Positions 55,617-64,000 of a stretch of DNA of 64,000 bases are shown here, piece by piece. The translations under genes and the position numbers were made by a program. Source of the DNA: Actinoplanes campanulatus (GTDB lineage: Bacteria; Actinomycetota; Actinomycetes; Mycobacteriales; Micromonosporaceae); assembly GCF_014647795.1 (NCBI RefSeq), contig NZ_BMPW01000007.1:310001-374000 (forward strand), given 5' to 3'. The notes below the pieces were generated by a model, which was given only the letters and a program-made list of their open reading frames with translations, had not been told where the DNA came from and did not search any database. Numbering within the stretch: position 1 is the first letter of the stretch; every line of letters begins with the position of its first letter.

Positions 55617-56873
55617 ATGGCCCAGATCCAGTTGTTCACTGCGAGAGCGATTGCCACAATGCGCGATCGGCGCGCGCGTCGCAACTACTCTCCGGCCGCT
55701 GAGGACTTCCGCCGCGAGCATGAGCGTCATCGCGCATGGGGTCTGGGCCAGCGCCACGCACAGCGCTTGCGCCGCGCCCGCACCCCGGCCCTCCCCAGGC
55801 CCCACACCCTCGCCGACCCCGTGCTCGATGCCCACGCCCAAACCCAGGCCCACACCTACGCCCAGGCCCACACCCAGGCCCACACCCAGGCCCAGGCCCA
55901 GGCCCAGGCCCACACCCAGGCTCAGGCCCAGGTCCGCACACAGGCACAAACCCAAGCCCAGGTCCACGCGCACGCCCAGGTCCACGACCAGGTCCAGGTT
56001 CAGGTTCACGCACAGGCCCAGGGCCACGCTTTGCCCAAGGTTCACGCCGACACCGTGCCCGAGACCGAGGCCCATACCCACGCCCTACCGAAGGTCCGCA
56101 CCGACACCCCGCCCGAAACCCAGGCCCACACGGACGCCCGCGCTCAAACCCTTCCCGACAACTCCGCCGATGCCGACGCCCTGCCGGAGCCCTGTAACCA
56201 GCCCCACGCGATGCCCAGGGACCGGGGCGACACCGGCATCCCCTCACGACGTTTCTCCGAGGCCCGCACCGACGCCGGCGTCTGCGCTCAAACCTCTCCT
56301 GTGGCCCAGGCCCATGCCGGGGTCAGGAGCCGCAACCGAGCTGAAGGTGACGACCACGCCGATCAGGCTGCGAGATCGCCCCGTATTTACATTCGAGCCC
56401 GTTACTTCGAAGCGGCAGCATGGCGCCCAACCAGCTCACCGACGGTCGCCGGCAGGGCAACGACGCCCGATCGACGAGCGGTCGTGGGATCCCAGCTCTC
56501 GACAGCCGAGGGTCGAACTCAAACCCTCATCAGCGTGGAGGCTCTGGGACTCGGCCGGCCCGCCGCTCCAAGACAGAAACCAGAGCAGGGCCGGTCAGCA
56601 ATGGCACCCGCCAGCGAAAACAGGACTTCTGCCGGGCTCGCAGGCCTACGTCACCCCTCAACTGTTCCGCGATGTGGTGCCACTCGCCGACGAAGCTCCG
56701 TCGCACGTCCGCCAGGGCCACCAACCGGCGATCAGCCAAGCCCACTGGTCAGCCCACCTCACCGAGCGCGGGTGATACGCCGGCCAGTCCCATGCAGCCC
56801 GGCAGCCCAGACAACCCCAACTCAGCTATTCAGGCACAAAACACCCACGCGCCCGCGCCGCGAAATCGAATAG
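55617..56873 (+). CDS. Gln/Ala/His-repeat protein (uncertain)
   Basis: An ATG at 55617 opens a 418-codon frame. The first 55 residues (RNYSPAAEDFRREHERHRAW then GLGQRHAQRLRRAR) read like a real, basic helical protein. Residues about 75-145 are HTQAQAQAQ-type dipeptide repeats made by a GGCCCA/CCCAGG hexamer array, and here the third codon positions are nearly all G or C, as in true coding frames. From about residue 230 composition becomes ordinary and codon bias fades, so the 3' half may not be coding. Function is unknown. The two other plus/minus frames through the hexamers are also open and should not be counted as genes. Confidence 0.4.
   Translation: MAQIQLFTARAIATMRDRRARRNYSPAAEDFRREHERHRAWGLGQRHAQRLRRARTPALPRPHTLADPVLDAHAQTQAHTYAQAHTQAHTQAQAQAQAHTQAQAQVRTQAQTQAQVHAHAQVHDQVQVQVHAQAQGHALPKVHADTVPETEAHTHALPKVRTDTPPETQAHTDARAQTLPDNSADADALPEPCNQPHAMPRDRGDTGIPSRRFSEARTDAGVCAQTSPVAQAHAGVRSRNRAEGDDHADQAARSPRIYIRARYFEAAAWRPTSSPTVAGRATTPDRRAVVGSQLSTAEGRTQTLISVEALGLGRPAAPRQKPEQGRSAMAPASENRTSAGLAGLRHPSTVPRCGATRRRSSVARPPGPPTGDQPSPLVSPPHRARVIRRPVPCSPAAQTTPTQLFRHKTPTRPRREIE
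55820..56060. repeat. Hexanucleotide tandem array
   Basis: Repeated GCCCAG/GCCCAC hexamers (GGCCCA period) run for about 240 bases with increasing degeneration towards the 3' end. They keep all frames open. Confidence 0.75.
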
Positions 56874-57132
56874 ATCCGGAGGTCCGAGCCGCGTTTCGGC
56901 GAACGAAAGCGCCTTCAGTAACTTTGTCTCGTGGCTGAAGCAGGAACCGAGCACCGCCGCTTTACACTTCAATTCCTTCACCTGCCGCACTTTTCCGGCT
57001 GGCCATCCGGAATGGCTCGCGCCTCAATGTCGACACCATGAAGCGGGCGCTACAAATTGGCACGCAATACGCGAGACCGGTTCGGGCGTGTCCGCTTTCA
57101 GGCGATTGCGCGACGAGGTCAATCTTGTCCGG

Positions 57133-57180
57133 CTGGCCCTGGGTGCCATCTCAACGGCGCTGAGACGGCACCCAGAGCGG
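57133..57180. repeat. Hairpin element 1
   Basis: CTGGCCCTGGGTGCCATCTC pairs imperfectly with GAGACGGCACCCAGAGCGG across a short loop. It is preceded by CAATCTTGTCCGG, as the others are. Confidence 0.55.
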
Positions 57181-57311
57181 CACCCGGGCACGGAAGATGA
57201 CCGGGCAACCCAACCCGGCGCGCGGCAAACGCCCGAGCGGAGCCCGGGCGCGGAGAAGCACGAGTGGCAGCTCAGACCGGGGACTGTTCGGATAGCGGCT
57301 GATCTTGCCCA

Positions 57312-57363
57312 GCTGGTCGTCAGCGCTGTCTCGGCACCGTTCAGACAGCCCTCAGCGCCAGCC
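57312..57363. repeat. Hairpin element 2
   Basis: GCTGGTCGTCAGCGCTGTCT pairs imperfectly with AGACAGCCCTCAGCGCCAGC; preceded by GATCTTGCCCA. Confidence 0.55.
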
Positions 57364-57371
57364 GGTCGGTT

Positions 57372-57428
57372 CCGGCTGGTCGTGAGTGCTGTCTCGAGCG
57401 CTCCGAGACGGCACTCAGAACCAGCCGG
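57372..57428. repeat. Hairpin element 3
   Basis: Two 25-base arms (57372-57396 and 57404-57428; cores GGCTGGTCGTGAGTGC and GCACTCAGAACCAGCC) pair with only three mismatches. Confidence 0.65.
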
Positions 57429-57469
57429 ACAAGATCGACCATGGCGCACAGCCACCCGAAAACGGACAG

Positions 57470-58135
57470 GCCCAGGCTCCGCGCGGCAATCGCCTGAGCG
57501 GCACGCGGGCGCGGGTGAAGGCGTGGACGCGGACGAGGGTGGGGGGACTGGCCCGGCGCGCGGCAAACGCCCGAACGGCACATGAGCGCGGAAGAGGGTG
57601 AGAGGGACCCGACCCCGGCGCACGGCGAACGGGTGAGCGGCACACGGGTGAGGAAGACGGCGAGGAGGAGCCAGCCCGGCACGCGGCAAACGGGTGAGCG
57701 ACACATGAGCACGGAAGACGGCCAGAGGGAGCCGGGCTGGCACGCGGCGAACAAGTGAGCGACACATGAGCACGGAAGACGGCGAGAAGGAGCCAGCCCG
57801 GCACGCGGCAAACGGGTGAGCGACACATGAGCACGGAAGACGGCCAGAGGGAGCCGGGTGTCGGCGACGGACGAACGAGTGACGGGCGCGGGGGCGTGGG
57901 AGACGGCGAGAAGGAGCCAGCCCGGCACGGGACGAACGAGTGACGGGCGCGGGGGCGTGGGAGACGGCGAGAAGGAGCCAGCCCGGCACGGGACGAACGA
58001 GTGACGGGCGCGGGGGGGTGCGGGAGACGGCGAGAAGGAGGCGGGCCGGCGCGGGACGAACGAGTGACGGGCGCGGGGGGGGTGCGGGAGACGGCGAGAA
58101 GGAGGCGGGCCGGCGCGGGGCGAAGGGGTGACGGG
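57470..58135. repeat. 61-bp minisatellite array
   Basis: About eleven head-to-tail units. Unit starts at 57707, 57768, 57829 and at 57881, 57942, 58003 are spaced by exactly 61 bases; later units are 63 and 64. Common blocks are GACGGCGAGAAGGAG, CCAGCCCGGCACG and GGTGAGCG. Because 61 is not a multiple of three the frame shifts at each unit, so the long minus-strand frames here are not genes. Confidence 0.85.
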
Positions 58136-58227
58136 GGCGGGTGGGGGTAAGGGTGAGTGGGCAGCTAAGCCCGGCGGGGGCGGCACGGGCTGGAGTAGGG
58201 ACTGGGTCGCGGGAGCTGGTGGGGCGG

Positions 58228-59988
58228 TCATAGGAGAGGGGACGGGGAAATTCGTACAATTGATGGGGTTTGATCTGCCAAGGAGCGGTAGTAGGGGTCG
58301 GAGCGGGACAACTCGCTGTGGGTGCCTGTGGCTGTGACCACGCCCGCGTCTATGACCAGGATCTGGTCGGCGGAGCGGACGGTGGTGGAGCGGTGGGCGA
58401 TCACCATGAGGGAGCAGACCGCGGAGACCTCGCGGAGGGTGGCGGTCAGGGCCCGTTCGCTGTCGGGGTCCAGGTGAGCGGTGGGCTCGTCCAGCAGGAT
58501 CAACTCGGGGCGGGCCAGCAGGCAGCGGGCGATCGCGACGCGCTGGCGCTGGCCTCCGGAGAGGCGGCGGCCCCGTTCGCCTACCGGGGTGTCCAGGCCC
58601 AGTGGGAGGGCGGCCACCACCGGGAGCAGGCCGGTCATCGCCAGGACGCGGGCCAGTTCGCGGTCGTCGGGCCGGGTGGCGCCGTAGAGGAGGTTCTCGC
58701 GGAGGGTGCCGGCCAGCAGGGGGCAGTCCTGTTCGACCAGGCCCACCGCTGCTCGATGGTGGGCGTAGCGGGTCCAGCGGGCGTCGCGGCCGTTCAGCAG
58801 GACCGTGCCGTGGTCCGGGTCGTAGAAGCGTTCGGCCAGGGCGAAGATCGTCGACTTGCCGGCGCCGGACGGGCCCACCAGGGCCGTCTGGCCGCGGGAC
58901 GGGATGGTGAAGCCGATGCCGCGCAGCACCGGGCGGCCGGGCTCGTAGCCGAACCAGACGTCGCGGAACTCCAGGACCGGTGACGGCCGGCGGGACGTGC
59001 CGCGGACCCGGGCCACCGCGATCGGGCGGTCGCCCTCCACCGGCAGGGACAGCACCTCGTTGATCCGGTGCAGCGCGCCGGAGCCCTGCTGGACGGCGCT
59101 CACCGCCTGGAAGATCTCGTAGATGGGCGCCGCCAGGTAGGTCATCGCCAGGGTGAAGCCGACCAGTTCACCGAGGGTCATCGCGCCGGACGACACCCGG
59201 GACGCGCCGACCAGCAGGACCGCCAGGAACGCTCCGCTGACCGCCAGGTCGTTGGCCGGGCCGCTGAGGGCGACCATGCCGGCCATCCGCAGGTTCGCCA
59301 GGTAGGCATGCCGCGCCGACGAGTTCAGGCGGTCGGCTTCGGCCCGTTCCGCCCGGCAGGCCCGCACCACCCGGATGCCGCCGAGGACGCGTTCCAGATC
59401 GGACAGCAGCATGCCCTCGGCGGACTGGGCGCTGCGCGACGCGATCCGCACCCGGCGCACCACCGCCAGCAGCGCCCCGAACGAGCCGCCGAACAGCGCC
59501 ACCACGGCGGCCAGCAGCCACGGGTCCAGCCAGGCCAGTACGCCGACCGCCGCGATCAGGCCGATCAGCCCGGCCACGCCGGTGCCTAGGCTCTGCGCGA
59601 TGAGCGTCTTCACGGCGGCCGTGTCGCCGCAGGCGCGGGCGATCAGATCCCCGGTCCGCCCACGCTCCAGCACCGACAGCCGCACCCGCAGCAGGTGACC
59701 GGTCACGTTCCGGCGCAGGTCACGGGTCATCGTCTCGCCGGTGTGCGCCTGGACGTACCGGGCCAGGGCCAGAGCGCTGGCCTGCGCCGCGAACAGGGCG
59801 GCCAGTGCGCCGATCACCGGCCACGGCAGCCGGCCGGCCGCGGCGCCGTCGACCGCGATCCGGGCCAGCAGCGGCTGGGTGAGCGCCAGCAGGGTTCCGA
59901 ACAGACTGAGTGCGGCCGCTCCCAGGATGCGCCCGCGATAGCCGCGGGCCAGCCGGTGCAGATCCCGCCACCGGGCCAGGTCAGCCAT
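58228..59988 (-). CDS. ABC transporter, fused permease-ATPase
   Basis: This 586-residue half-transporter has six membrane helices at about 15-300 (LGAAALSLFGTLLALTQPLL is the first) and a C-terminal ATPase: Walker A LVGPSGAGKSTIF, signature RLSGGQRQRVAIARCL, Walker B LILLDEPTAHLDP and the H-loop VIAHRS. It is of the exporter (MsbA/LmrA) type and would act as a dimer. GAGAGG precedes the ATG at 59988. It is divergent from the acyl-CoA ligase. The substrate is unknown. Confidence 0.95.
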   Translation of the reverse strand: MADLARWRDLHRLARGYRGRILGAAALSLFGTLLALTQPLLARIAVDGAAAGRLPWPVIGALAALFAAQASALALARYVQAHTGETMTRDLRRNVTGHLLRVRLSVLERGRTGDLIARACGDTAAVKTLIAQSLGTGVAGLIGLIAAVGVLAWLDPWLLAAVVALFGGSFGALLAVVRRVRIASRSAQSAEGMLLSDLERVLGGIRVVRACRAERAEADRLNSSARHAYLANLRMAGMVALSGPANDLAVSGAFLAVLLVGASRVSSGAMTLGELVGFTLAMTYLAAPIYEIFQAVSAVQQGSGALHRINEVLSLPVEGDRPIAVARVRGTSRRPSPVLEFRDVWFGYEPGRPVLRGIGFTIPSRGQTALVGPSGAGKSTIFALAERFYDPDHGTVLLNGRDARWTRYAHHRAAVGLVEQDCPLLAGTLRENLLYGATRPDDRELARVLAMTGLLPVVAALPLGLDTPVGERGRRLSGGQRQRVAIARCLLARPELILLDEPTAHLDPDSERALTATLREVSAVCSLMVIAHRSTTVRSADQILVIDAGVVTATGTHSELSRSDPYYRSLADQTPSIVRISPSPLL

Positions 59989-60125
59989 CCCACCGCCCCT
60001 CTCACCAGGAGATTCAGACACCAGGAGATTTAGACCGTAGGCAGACGTTTCGGGCAGGACAACGCCGGCGCCCGGATGCCAGGCGCGGCAAGGGGCGAGC
60101 CGTCGCACTTTCGTAGGATCCGGTC

Positions 60126-61463
60126 ATGCCGCTGCTGACCGCACTGCACGAAGCCACCGACCTGGAGGCGGCGGTGACCACGCCGGACGGGGCGCTGTCC
60201 CGTCATGAGTTGCTGGACCGGGCCGGTCAGGTGGCCGCCGAGATCACGGGTGCGCCGATCGTGGCGGTGGACGCGACGCCGAGCCTGTCGACGATCGTGG
60301 CGGTGACCGGGGCGCTGCTGGCGGGGGTGCCGATCGTGCCGATCCCGCCGGACGCGGGCGTTCTGGAGCGGCGGCACATCCTGGAGGACTCGCGAGCGGC
60401 GCTAGCCCTGCCCGACTTTACACCCCTAAATCTGGACAAGTCGGATGTGCGGGGAGCGCTCGTCCTCTACACCAGCGGCACCACCGGCGCCCCCAAAGGC
60501 GTGGTGATCTCCGGGGACGCCATCGCCGCCGACCTCGACGCCCTGGCCGCGGCCTGGCAGTGGACCCCCGACGACACCCTGGTCCACGGCCTGCCCCTCT
60601 ACCACGTCCACGGATTGGTGCTCGGCGTCCTGGGACCACTGCGCCTGGGATGCCGCCTGGTCCACACCGGCCGCCCCACCCCGGCGAACTACGCGGCCGC
60701 GGCCGGAACCATGTATTTCGGCGTACCCACCGTCTGGTCCCGGATCGCCGCCGACCCCACCGCCGCGAAAGCCTTGCGACCGGCCCGCCTGCTGGTCTCC
60801 GGCAGCGCCCCGCTCCCGCCCTCGGTCTTCGACGGTCTCGCCACGCTGACCGGGCAATCCCCGGTCGAGCGGTACGGCATGACCGAAACCCTGATCACGG
60901 TGAGCACCCGCGCCGACGGCGAACGCCGCCCCGGCCAGGTGGGCACTCCCCTGCCCGGGGTCGCGACCCGGCTGGTCGACGAGTCCGGCGCGCCCCTGCC
61001 CGCCGACGGCGAGACCATCGGCCACCTCCAGGTGACCGGCCCCACCCTGCTCGACGGTTATCTGCGCGACGGTGGCGTACGGGCCCCGGACCTGACCGAC
61101 GGCTGGTACCCGACCGGCGACGTGGCGACGATCGCCCCCGACGGCTGGCACCGCATCGTCGGCCGCGCCTCCACCGACCTGATCAAGACCGGCGGCTACC
61201 GGGTCGGCGCCGGCGAGGTGGAGGACGCCCTGCTGCTGCACCCGGCGGTCCGGGAGGCCGCGGTGATCGGCACCCCGCACGCCGACCTGGGTGAGCAGAT
61301 CACCGCATACGTGGTCGGCGACCCGGTCACCGAGCAGGAACTGATCGCCTTCGTCGCCGAGCGCCTGGCCGCCCACAAACGGCCCCGCCGCGTGCGCCAC
61401 GTCAGCGAACTGCCCCGCAACGTTATGGGCAAGGTGCAAAAGGGTTTACTCCCCACCGATTGA
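60126..61463 (+). CDS. Acyl-CoA synthetase, AMP-forming (short, MatB-like)
   Basis: This 445-residue ligase is shorter than FadD proteins. It has LVLYTSGTTGAPKGVVISGD, VERYGMTETLITVSTRADGE, DGWYPTGDVATIAPDGWHRI and the C-terminal KTGGYRVGAGEVE with PRNVMGKVQKGLL (catalytic Lys). Size and motifs resemble malonyl- or methylmalonyl-CoA ligases (MatB), but substrate residues cannot be judged by eye. It precedes the GGDEF-EAL gene by 36 bases on the same strand. Confidence 0.9.
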   Translation: MPLLTALHEATDLEAAVTTPDGALSRHELLDRAGQVAAEITGAPIVAVDATPSLSTIVAVTGALLAGVPIVPIPPDAGVLERRHILEDSRAALALPDFTPLNLDKSDVRGALVLYTSGTTGAPKGVVISGDAIAADLDALAAAWQWTPDDTLVHGLPLYHVHGLVLGVLGPLRLGCRLVHTGRPTPANYAAAAGTMYFGVPTVWSRIAADPTAAKALRPARLLVSGSAPLPPSVFDGLATLTGQSPVERYGMTETLITVSTRADGERRPGQVGTPLPGVATRLVDESGAPLPADGETIGHLQVTGPTLLDGYLRDGGVRAPDLTDGWYPTGDVATIAPDGWHRIVGRASTDLIKTGGYRVGAGEVEDALLLHPAVREAAVIGTPHADLGEQITAYVVGDPVTEQELIAFVAERLAAHKRPRRVRHVSELPRNVMGKVQKGLLPTD

Positions 61464-61499
61464 CTCAACCGGCGGCTCTCCGTTGCCGATCGAGCGGCC

Positions 61500-63725
61500 G
61501 TGACGAGACCATCCCTGCGTACCGCCAACCTGCTGGCCGTGTGGGCGGCAGCCTGGGCGCTGGCGGCCCTCGCGCTCGGCGTCGTCGGCGTGCTGCGGCC
61601 GGTGCCGTCCTGGCTGATCTGGCCGGCCACCGTCGGCGGCATCGGCACCGCGATCGCGGCCTGCCGGGTCGCCGCGGCCCTCGGGGAGGGGCCGGTCCGT
61701 CTTCTCTGGCGGCGGTTCTCGACCGCCTGTTCGCTGCTGCTCGCCGGCGTCGGAACGCAGATCGTCAGCCAGGTGGTCCTCGGCAACGCGCTGAAGCCGA
61801 TGAGCCCGATCACGGCGGCCCTGTTCGCCGCGGCGGCCGGCTACGCGATGCTGGCGGTCTTCCGGCTGCCGACGACCCGCCGCAACTGGCGGGCCGCCCT
61901 CGCGACCTTCCTGGACGTCGCGATCGTCGGGGTGGCCGCCGCGGTCGTCCTCACCCATTTCCTCCGGCGTACCCCCGATTTCGCCGCCGGCAGCCCGATC
62001 ACCACCACGCTGATGGTGACCGTGGTGGTGATCGCGTCCTCGACGATCGTCATGGTGCTCAAGGTGAGCGTCACCGGCACCGCCCCGGCCGTGGCTCCGG
62101 CACTGTGGGCGCTCGCCCCGGGCGGCCTGCTCGGCCCGGCCGCCTGGGTGCTGCAGCCCGTCCTCAACCACTGGCCGCACCTGAGCGGCGCCGTCGTCAC
62201 GGCGCCGATCGCCGGTCTCCTGTTCACGCTGGCCGCCTGGGTCCAGACCCGGACCGTGACGTCGGAGCCCCGGCCCACCAAACGCCGGATCAGCCTCGTC
62301 CCGTACATCGCGGTCGGGGTCGCCCTCGTCATGCTGATCACCGTCACCCTGCACACCGGCTTCCTGCCGCCCGATCTGGCCGGCGGTTCCGTGGCGCTGA
62401 CCGTCCTCGTGATGATCCGGCAGCTCGCCGCGCTGCTCGACAACGCGGTGCTGCTCGACCGGATGGAGGACCAGGTCCACCACGACGACCTGACCGGCCT
62501 GCCGAACCGGCGCCTGTTCACCACCACCCTGGCGGAGCGCACCGCGCCGACCACTGTCGCGGTCTGCGACCTGGACGGGTTCGCGGCGCTCAACGACCAG
62601 CTCGGCGACGACACCGGTGACACCCTGCTGCGCGCCGCCGCCGAACGGGTCACCGCGGTCACCGGCGGCGCCGTGGTGGTGGCCCGGCTGCTCGGCGACG
62701 AGTTCGGCGTCCTGATGCCCGGCATCGACGGGAACCTCGCCGAAACCCTGGTGGACGCGTTCCGCACCCCGTTGCGGGTGGACGACCGGGACCTCCTGGT
62801 GACCGTCACGTCCGGGGTGGCGACCGGCACCGGGAAGGCCGTGCCGGACCTGCTGCGCCGCGCCGAGCTCGCCCTCCAGGCGGCCAAGTACACCGGCGCG
62901 GACCGGGCCCGCGAGCACAGCGGCGCCCTGGACGCCACCGCCCAGCACCACGCCGAACTGGCCGCCGGCCTGCGCCGCGGCCTCGAACGGGGCGAGTTCA
63001 AGCTGCTCTACCAGCCGATCGTGGAACTGCCCAGCGGCTCGGTCGCCGGTGTCGAGGCGCTGATCCGCTGGCAGCCGAACGACCAGCCGGTGATCTCGCC
63101 GGCCGAGTTCATCCCGGTCGCCGAGCACAGTGGCCTGATCATCGACCTGGGCGCCTGGATCCTCGAGACCGCCTGCGCCGACGCCGCCGCCTGGCAGCTC
63201 CGGTACGGCATCGCCGGACCACGCGTCAACATCAACGTCTCGGCCCGGCAGCTGCTCGACCCGGTCCTGCCCGGCATGGTCGCCGACGCCCTGCACCGGC
63301 ACGGCCTCACCCCGGACCGGATCACCATCGAGATCACCGAGACCGCGGTGTTCGCCGGCGGCGCGGCCCTGGAGACCGTCCGCGAGCTCCGCGAGCTCGG
63401 CGTCGGCGTGGCGCTGGACGACTTCGGCACCGGGCACAGCTCGCTCACCCTGCTGCGGACCTGCCCGGTCACCACCCTCAAGGTGGACAAGTCGTTCATC
63501 GACGACCTCAACGGCACCGCCGAGCAGGAGGCGATCGCCTCGTCCCTGAGCACCATCGCGTCGACGCTCGGCCTGCGCGCCGTGGCCGAGGGCGTGGAGA
63601 CCCAGGACCAGGCGGACCGGCTGCACGCGCTCGGTTACCGGTACGCCCAGGGCTTCCACTTCTCCCGCCCGATCCCGGCCGCGGACATCGACGCCCTGCT
63701 CAACGCCCCGGTGCTGACCGCATGA
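61500..63725 (+). CDS. Membrane GGDEF-EAL protein (c-di-GMP turnover)
   Basis: This 741-residue protein has about eight membrane helices (residues 10-310), a GGDEF domain at about 325-480 and an EAL domain at about 490-735. The GGDEF signature reads ARLLGDEFGVL, so the first glycine is Leu and cyclase activity is doubtful. The EAL domain looks complete: VEALIRWQPN, NINVSARQL, ITIEITETAVF, DDFGTGHSSL and LKVDKSFIDDL. It is most likely a phosphodiesterase, possibly with the GGDEF part acting as a GTP sensor. It starts at GTG 61500. Confidence 0.92.
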   Translation: MTRPSLRTANLLAVWAAAWALAALALGVVGVLRPVPSWLIWPATVGGIGTAIAACRVAAALGEGPVRLLWRRFSTACSLLLAGVGTQIVSQVVLGNALKPMSPITAALFAAAAGYAMLAVFRLPTTRRNWRAALATFLDVAIVGVAAAVVLTHFLRRTPDFAAGSPITTTLMVTVVVIASSTIVMVLKVSVTGTAPAVAPALWALAPGGLLGPAAWVLQPVLNHWPHLSGAVVTAPIAGLLFTLAAWVQTRTVTSEPRPTKRRISLVPYIAVGVALVMLITVTLHTGFLPPDLAGGSVALTVLVMIRQLAALLDNAVLLDRMEDQVHHDDLTGLPNRRLFTTTLAERTAPTTVAVCDLDGFAALNDQLGDDTGDTLLRAAAERVTAVTGGAVVVARLLGDEFGVLMPGIDGNLAETLVDAFRTPLRVDDRDLLVTVTSGVATGTGKAVPDLLRRAELALQAAKYTGADRAREHSGALDATAQHHAELAAGLRRGLERGEFKLLYQPIVELPSGSVAGVEALIRWQPNDQPVISPAEFIPVAEHSGLIIDLGAWILETACADAAAWQLRYGIAGPRVNINVSARQLLDPVLPGMVADALHRHGLTPDRITIEITETAVFAGGAALETVRELRELGVGVALDDFGTGHSSLTLLRTCPVTTLKVDKSFIDDLNGTAEQEAIASSLSTIASTLGLRAVAEGVETQDQADRLHALGYRYAQGFHFSRPIPAADIDALLNAPVLTA

Positions 63726-63754
63726 ATCTCAACACCACCGACATATGACAGGTC

Positions 63755-63760
63755 TATAGT
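63755..63760 (+). promoter_or_regulatory. -10 box of leaderless phosphatase gene
   Basis: TATAGT lies 8 bases before the GTG at 63769, so transcription would begin at or within two bases of the start codon. Confidence 0.5.
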
Positions 63761-63768
63761 CCTCGCCC

Positions 63769-64000
63769 GTGCCGCCTCTCTTCGCCGCCAGTGACATGCA
63801 CGGACACCGAACCGAGTTCCGCGACGCCCTGCGCGATGCCGGCCTGGTCGACGCGGCCGGCGACTGGTGCGGCGCGGACGCCCGGCTGTGGCTGCTCGGC
63901 GACTACTTCGACCGCGGCCCCGACGGCCTCGGCATCGTCGACGACATCCGCCGCCTGACCGCCCAGTCCGGCGGCAACGTCCGGGCGCTGCTCGGCAACC
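63769..64000 (+). CDS. Calcineurin-like metallophosphatase (5' part)
   Basis: The frame from GTG 63769 reads LFAASDMHGHRTEFRDALRD, then LWLLGDYFDRGPDGLGIVDD, then VRALLGN at the window edge. These are the D-x-H, GDxxDRG and GN(H/D) blocks of PPP-type metallophosphatases. The gene continues beyond 64,000. No ribosome site exists; the close TATAGT suggests a leaderless mRNA, common in actinobacteria. Confidence 0.88.
   Translation, partial: MPPLFAASDMHGHRTEFRDALRDAGLVDAAGDWCGADARLWLLGDYFDRGPDGLGIVDDIRRLTAQSGGNVRALLGN

Noticed and set aside
54844-58135. CRISPR array
   Set aside because: Repeat units are contiguous or nearly so, with no unique spacers of constant length, and no cas genes are nearby.
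57024-58259. 411-codon and overlapping minus-strand frames over the minisatellite
   Set aside because: Created by a stop-free 61-bp repeat that shifts frame at each unit; no frame is conserved.
61446-63659. 737-codon minus-strand frame opposite the GGDEF-EAL gene
   Set aside because: Antisense shadow; composition is Gly/Arg/Asp-rich without motifs.

Overview
The window reads as chromosomal DNA of a high-GC, spore-forming-type actinobacterium, most likely Actinoplanes or another member of the Micromonosporaceae (inference). The grounds are very GC-rich third codon positions, GAF-ANTAR proteins, F420-type LLM oxidoreductases, Acg-type nitroreductases, an actinobacterial fadD/tetR/fadA/fadB set, and an abundance of Tat/Sec-secreted hydrolases.

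Region 1 (1-23,230) is an accessory, duplication-rich stress/dormancy-like zone. It holds two membrane fatty-acid desaturases, one intact and one broken PAS/GAF histidine kinase, two GAF-ANTAR proteins, a hemerythrin-like protein, CsbD, a lipid kinase, three Acg-type nitroreductases (one frameshifted) and three DUF5994 genes (one broken). Two nitroreductases are translationally coupled (ATGA) to an upstream DUF5994 gene, and the whole module with its leader is duplicated. A 57-residue small protein occurs twice, the second copy opening a glycosyltransferase operon (19,686-23,229). Many broken genes lie between the intact ones, so this zone is decaying.

Region 2 (23,230-28,060) looks like a relic island. 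A roughly 430-bp direct repeat ends in the 3' half of tRNA-Pro(GGG) plus its terminator. The copy at 23.2-23.66 kb has a truncated tRNA and the copy at 27.5-28.06 kb has the intact tRNA. Between them are a secreted protein divergent from an ECF sigma factor with a matching ECF promoter, and several truncated genes. No integrase is visible. A third partial copy of the repeat lies at about 9 kb.

Region 3 (28,100-54,843) is orderly and mostly intact. It contains der-cmk, an enoyl-CoA hydratase, an EamA transporter, an LLM oxidoreductase, an unusual Cys-anticodon tRNA-like gene and a SUKH-ankyrin protein. A lipid/aldehyde catabolic cluster follows (acyl-CoA dehydrogenase, aldehyde dehydrogenase, GntR, LLM oxidoreductase, MpaB-like oxygenase), whose two divergent promoters share an identical 14-bp motif. 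Then come secreted peptidases, a GH26 lipoprotein, a pair of small secreted Gly/Arg-rich proteins, and a beta-oxidation block (fadD, double-TetR, fadA, fadB) with a shared promoter motif.

Region 4 (54,844-58,227) is 3.4 kb of three unrelated repeat arrays: C-rich units of about 65 bp, a hexanucleotide array inside a possible Gln/Ala/His-rich ORF, and hairpins plus a 61-bp minisatellite.

Region 5 (58,228-64,000) has an ABC exporter, an acyl-CoA ligase, a membrane GGDEF-EAL protein and the start of a probably leaderless metallophosphatase cut by the window edge.
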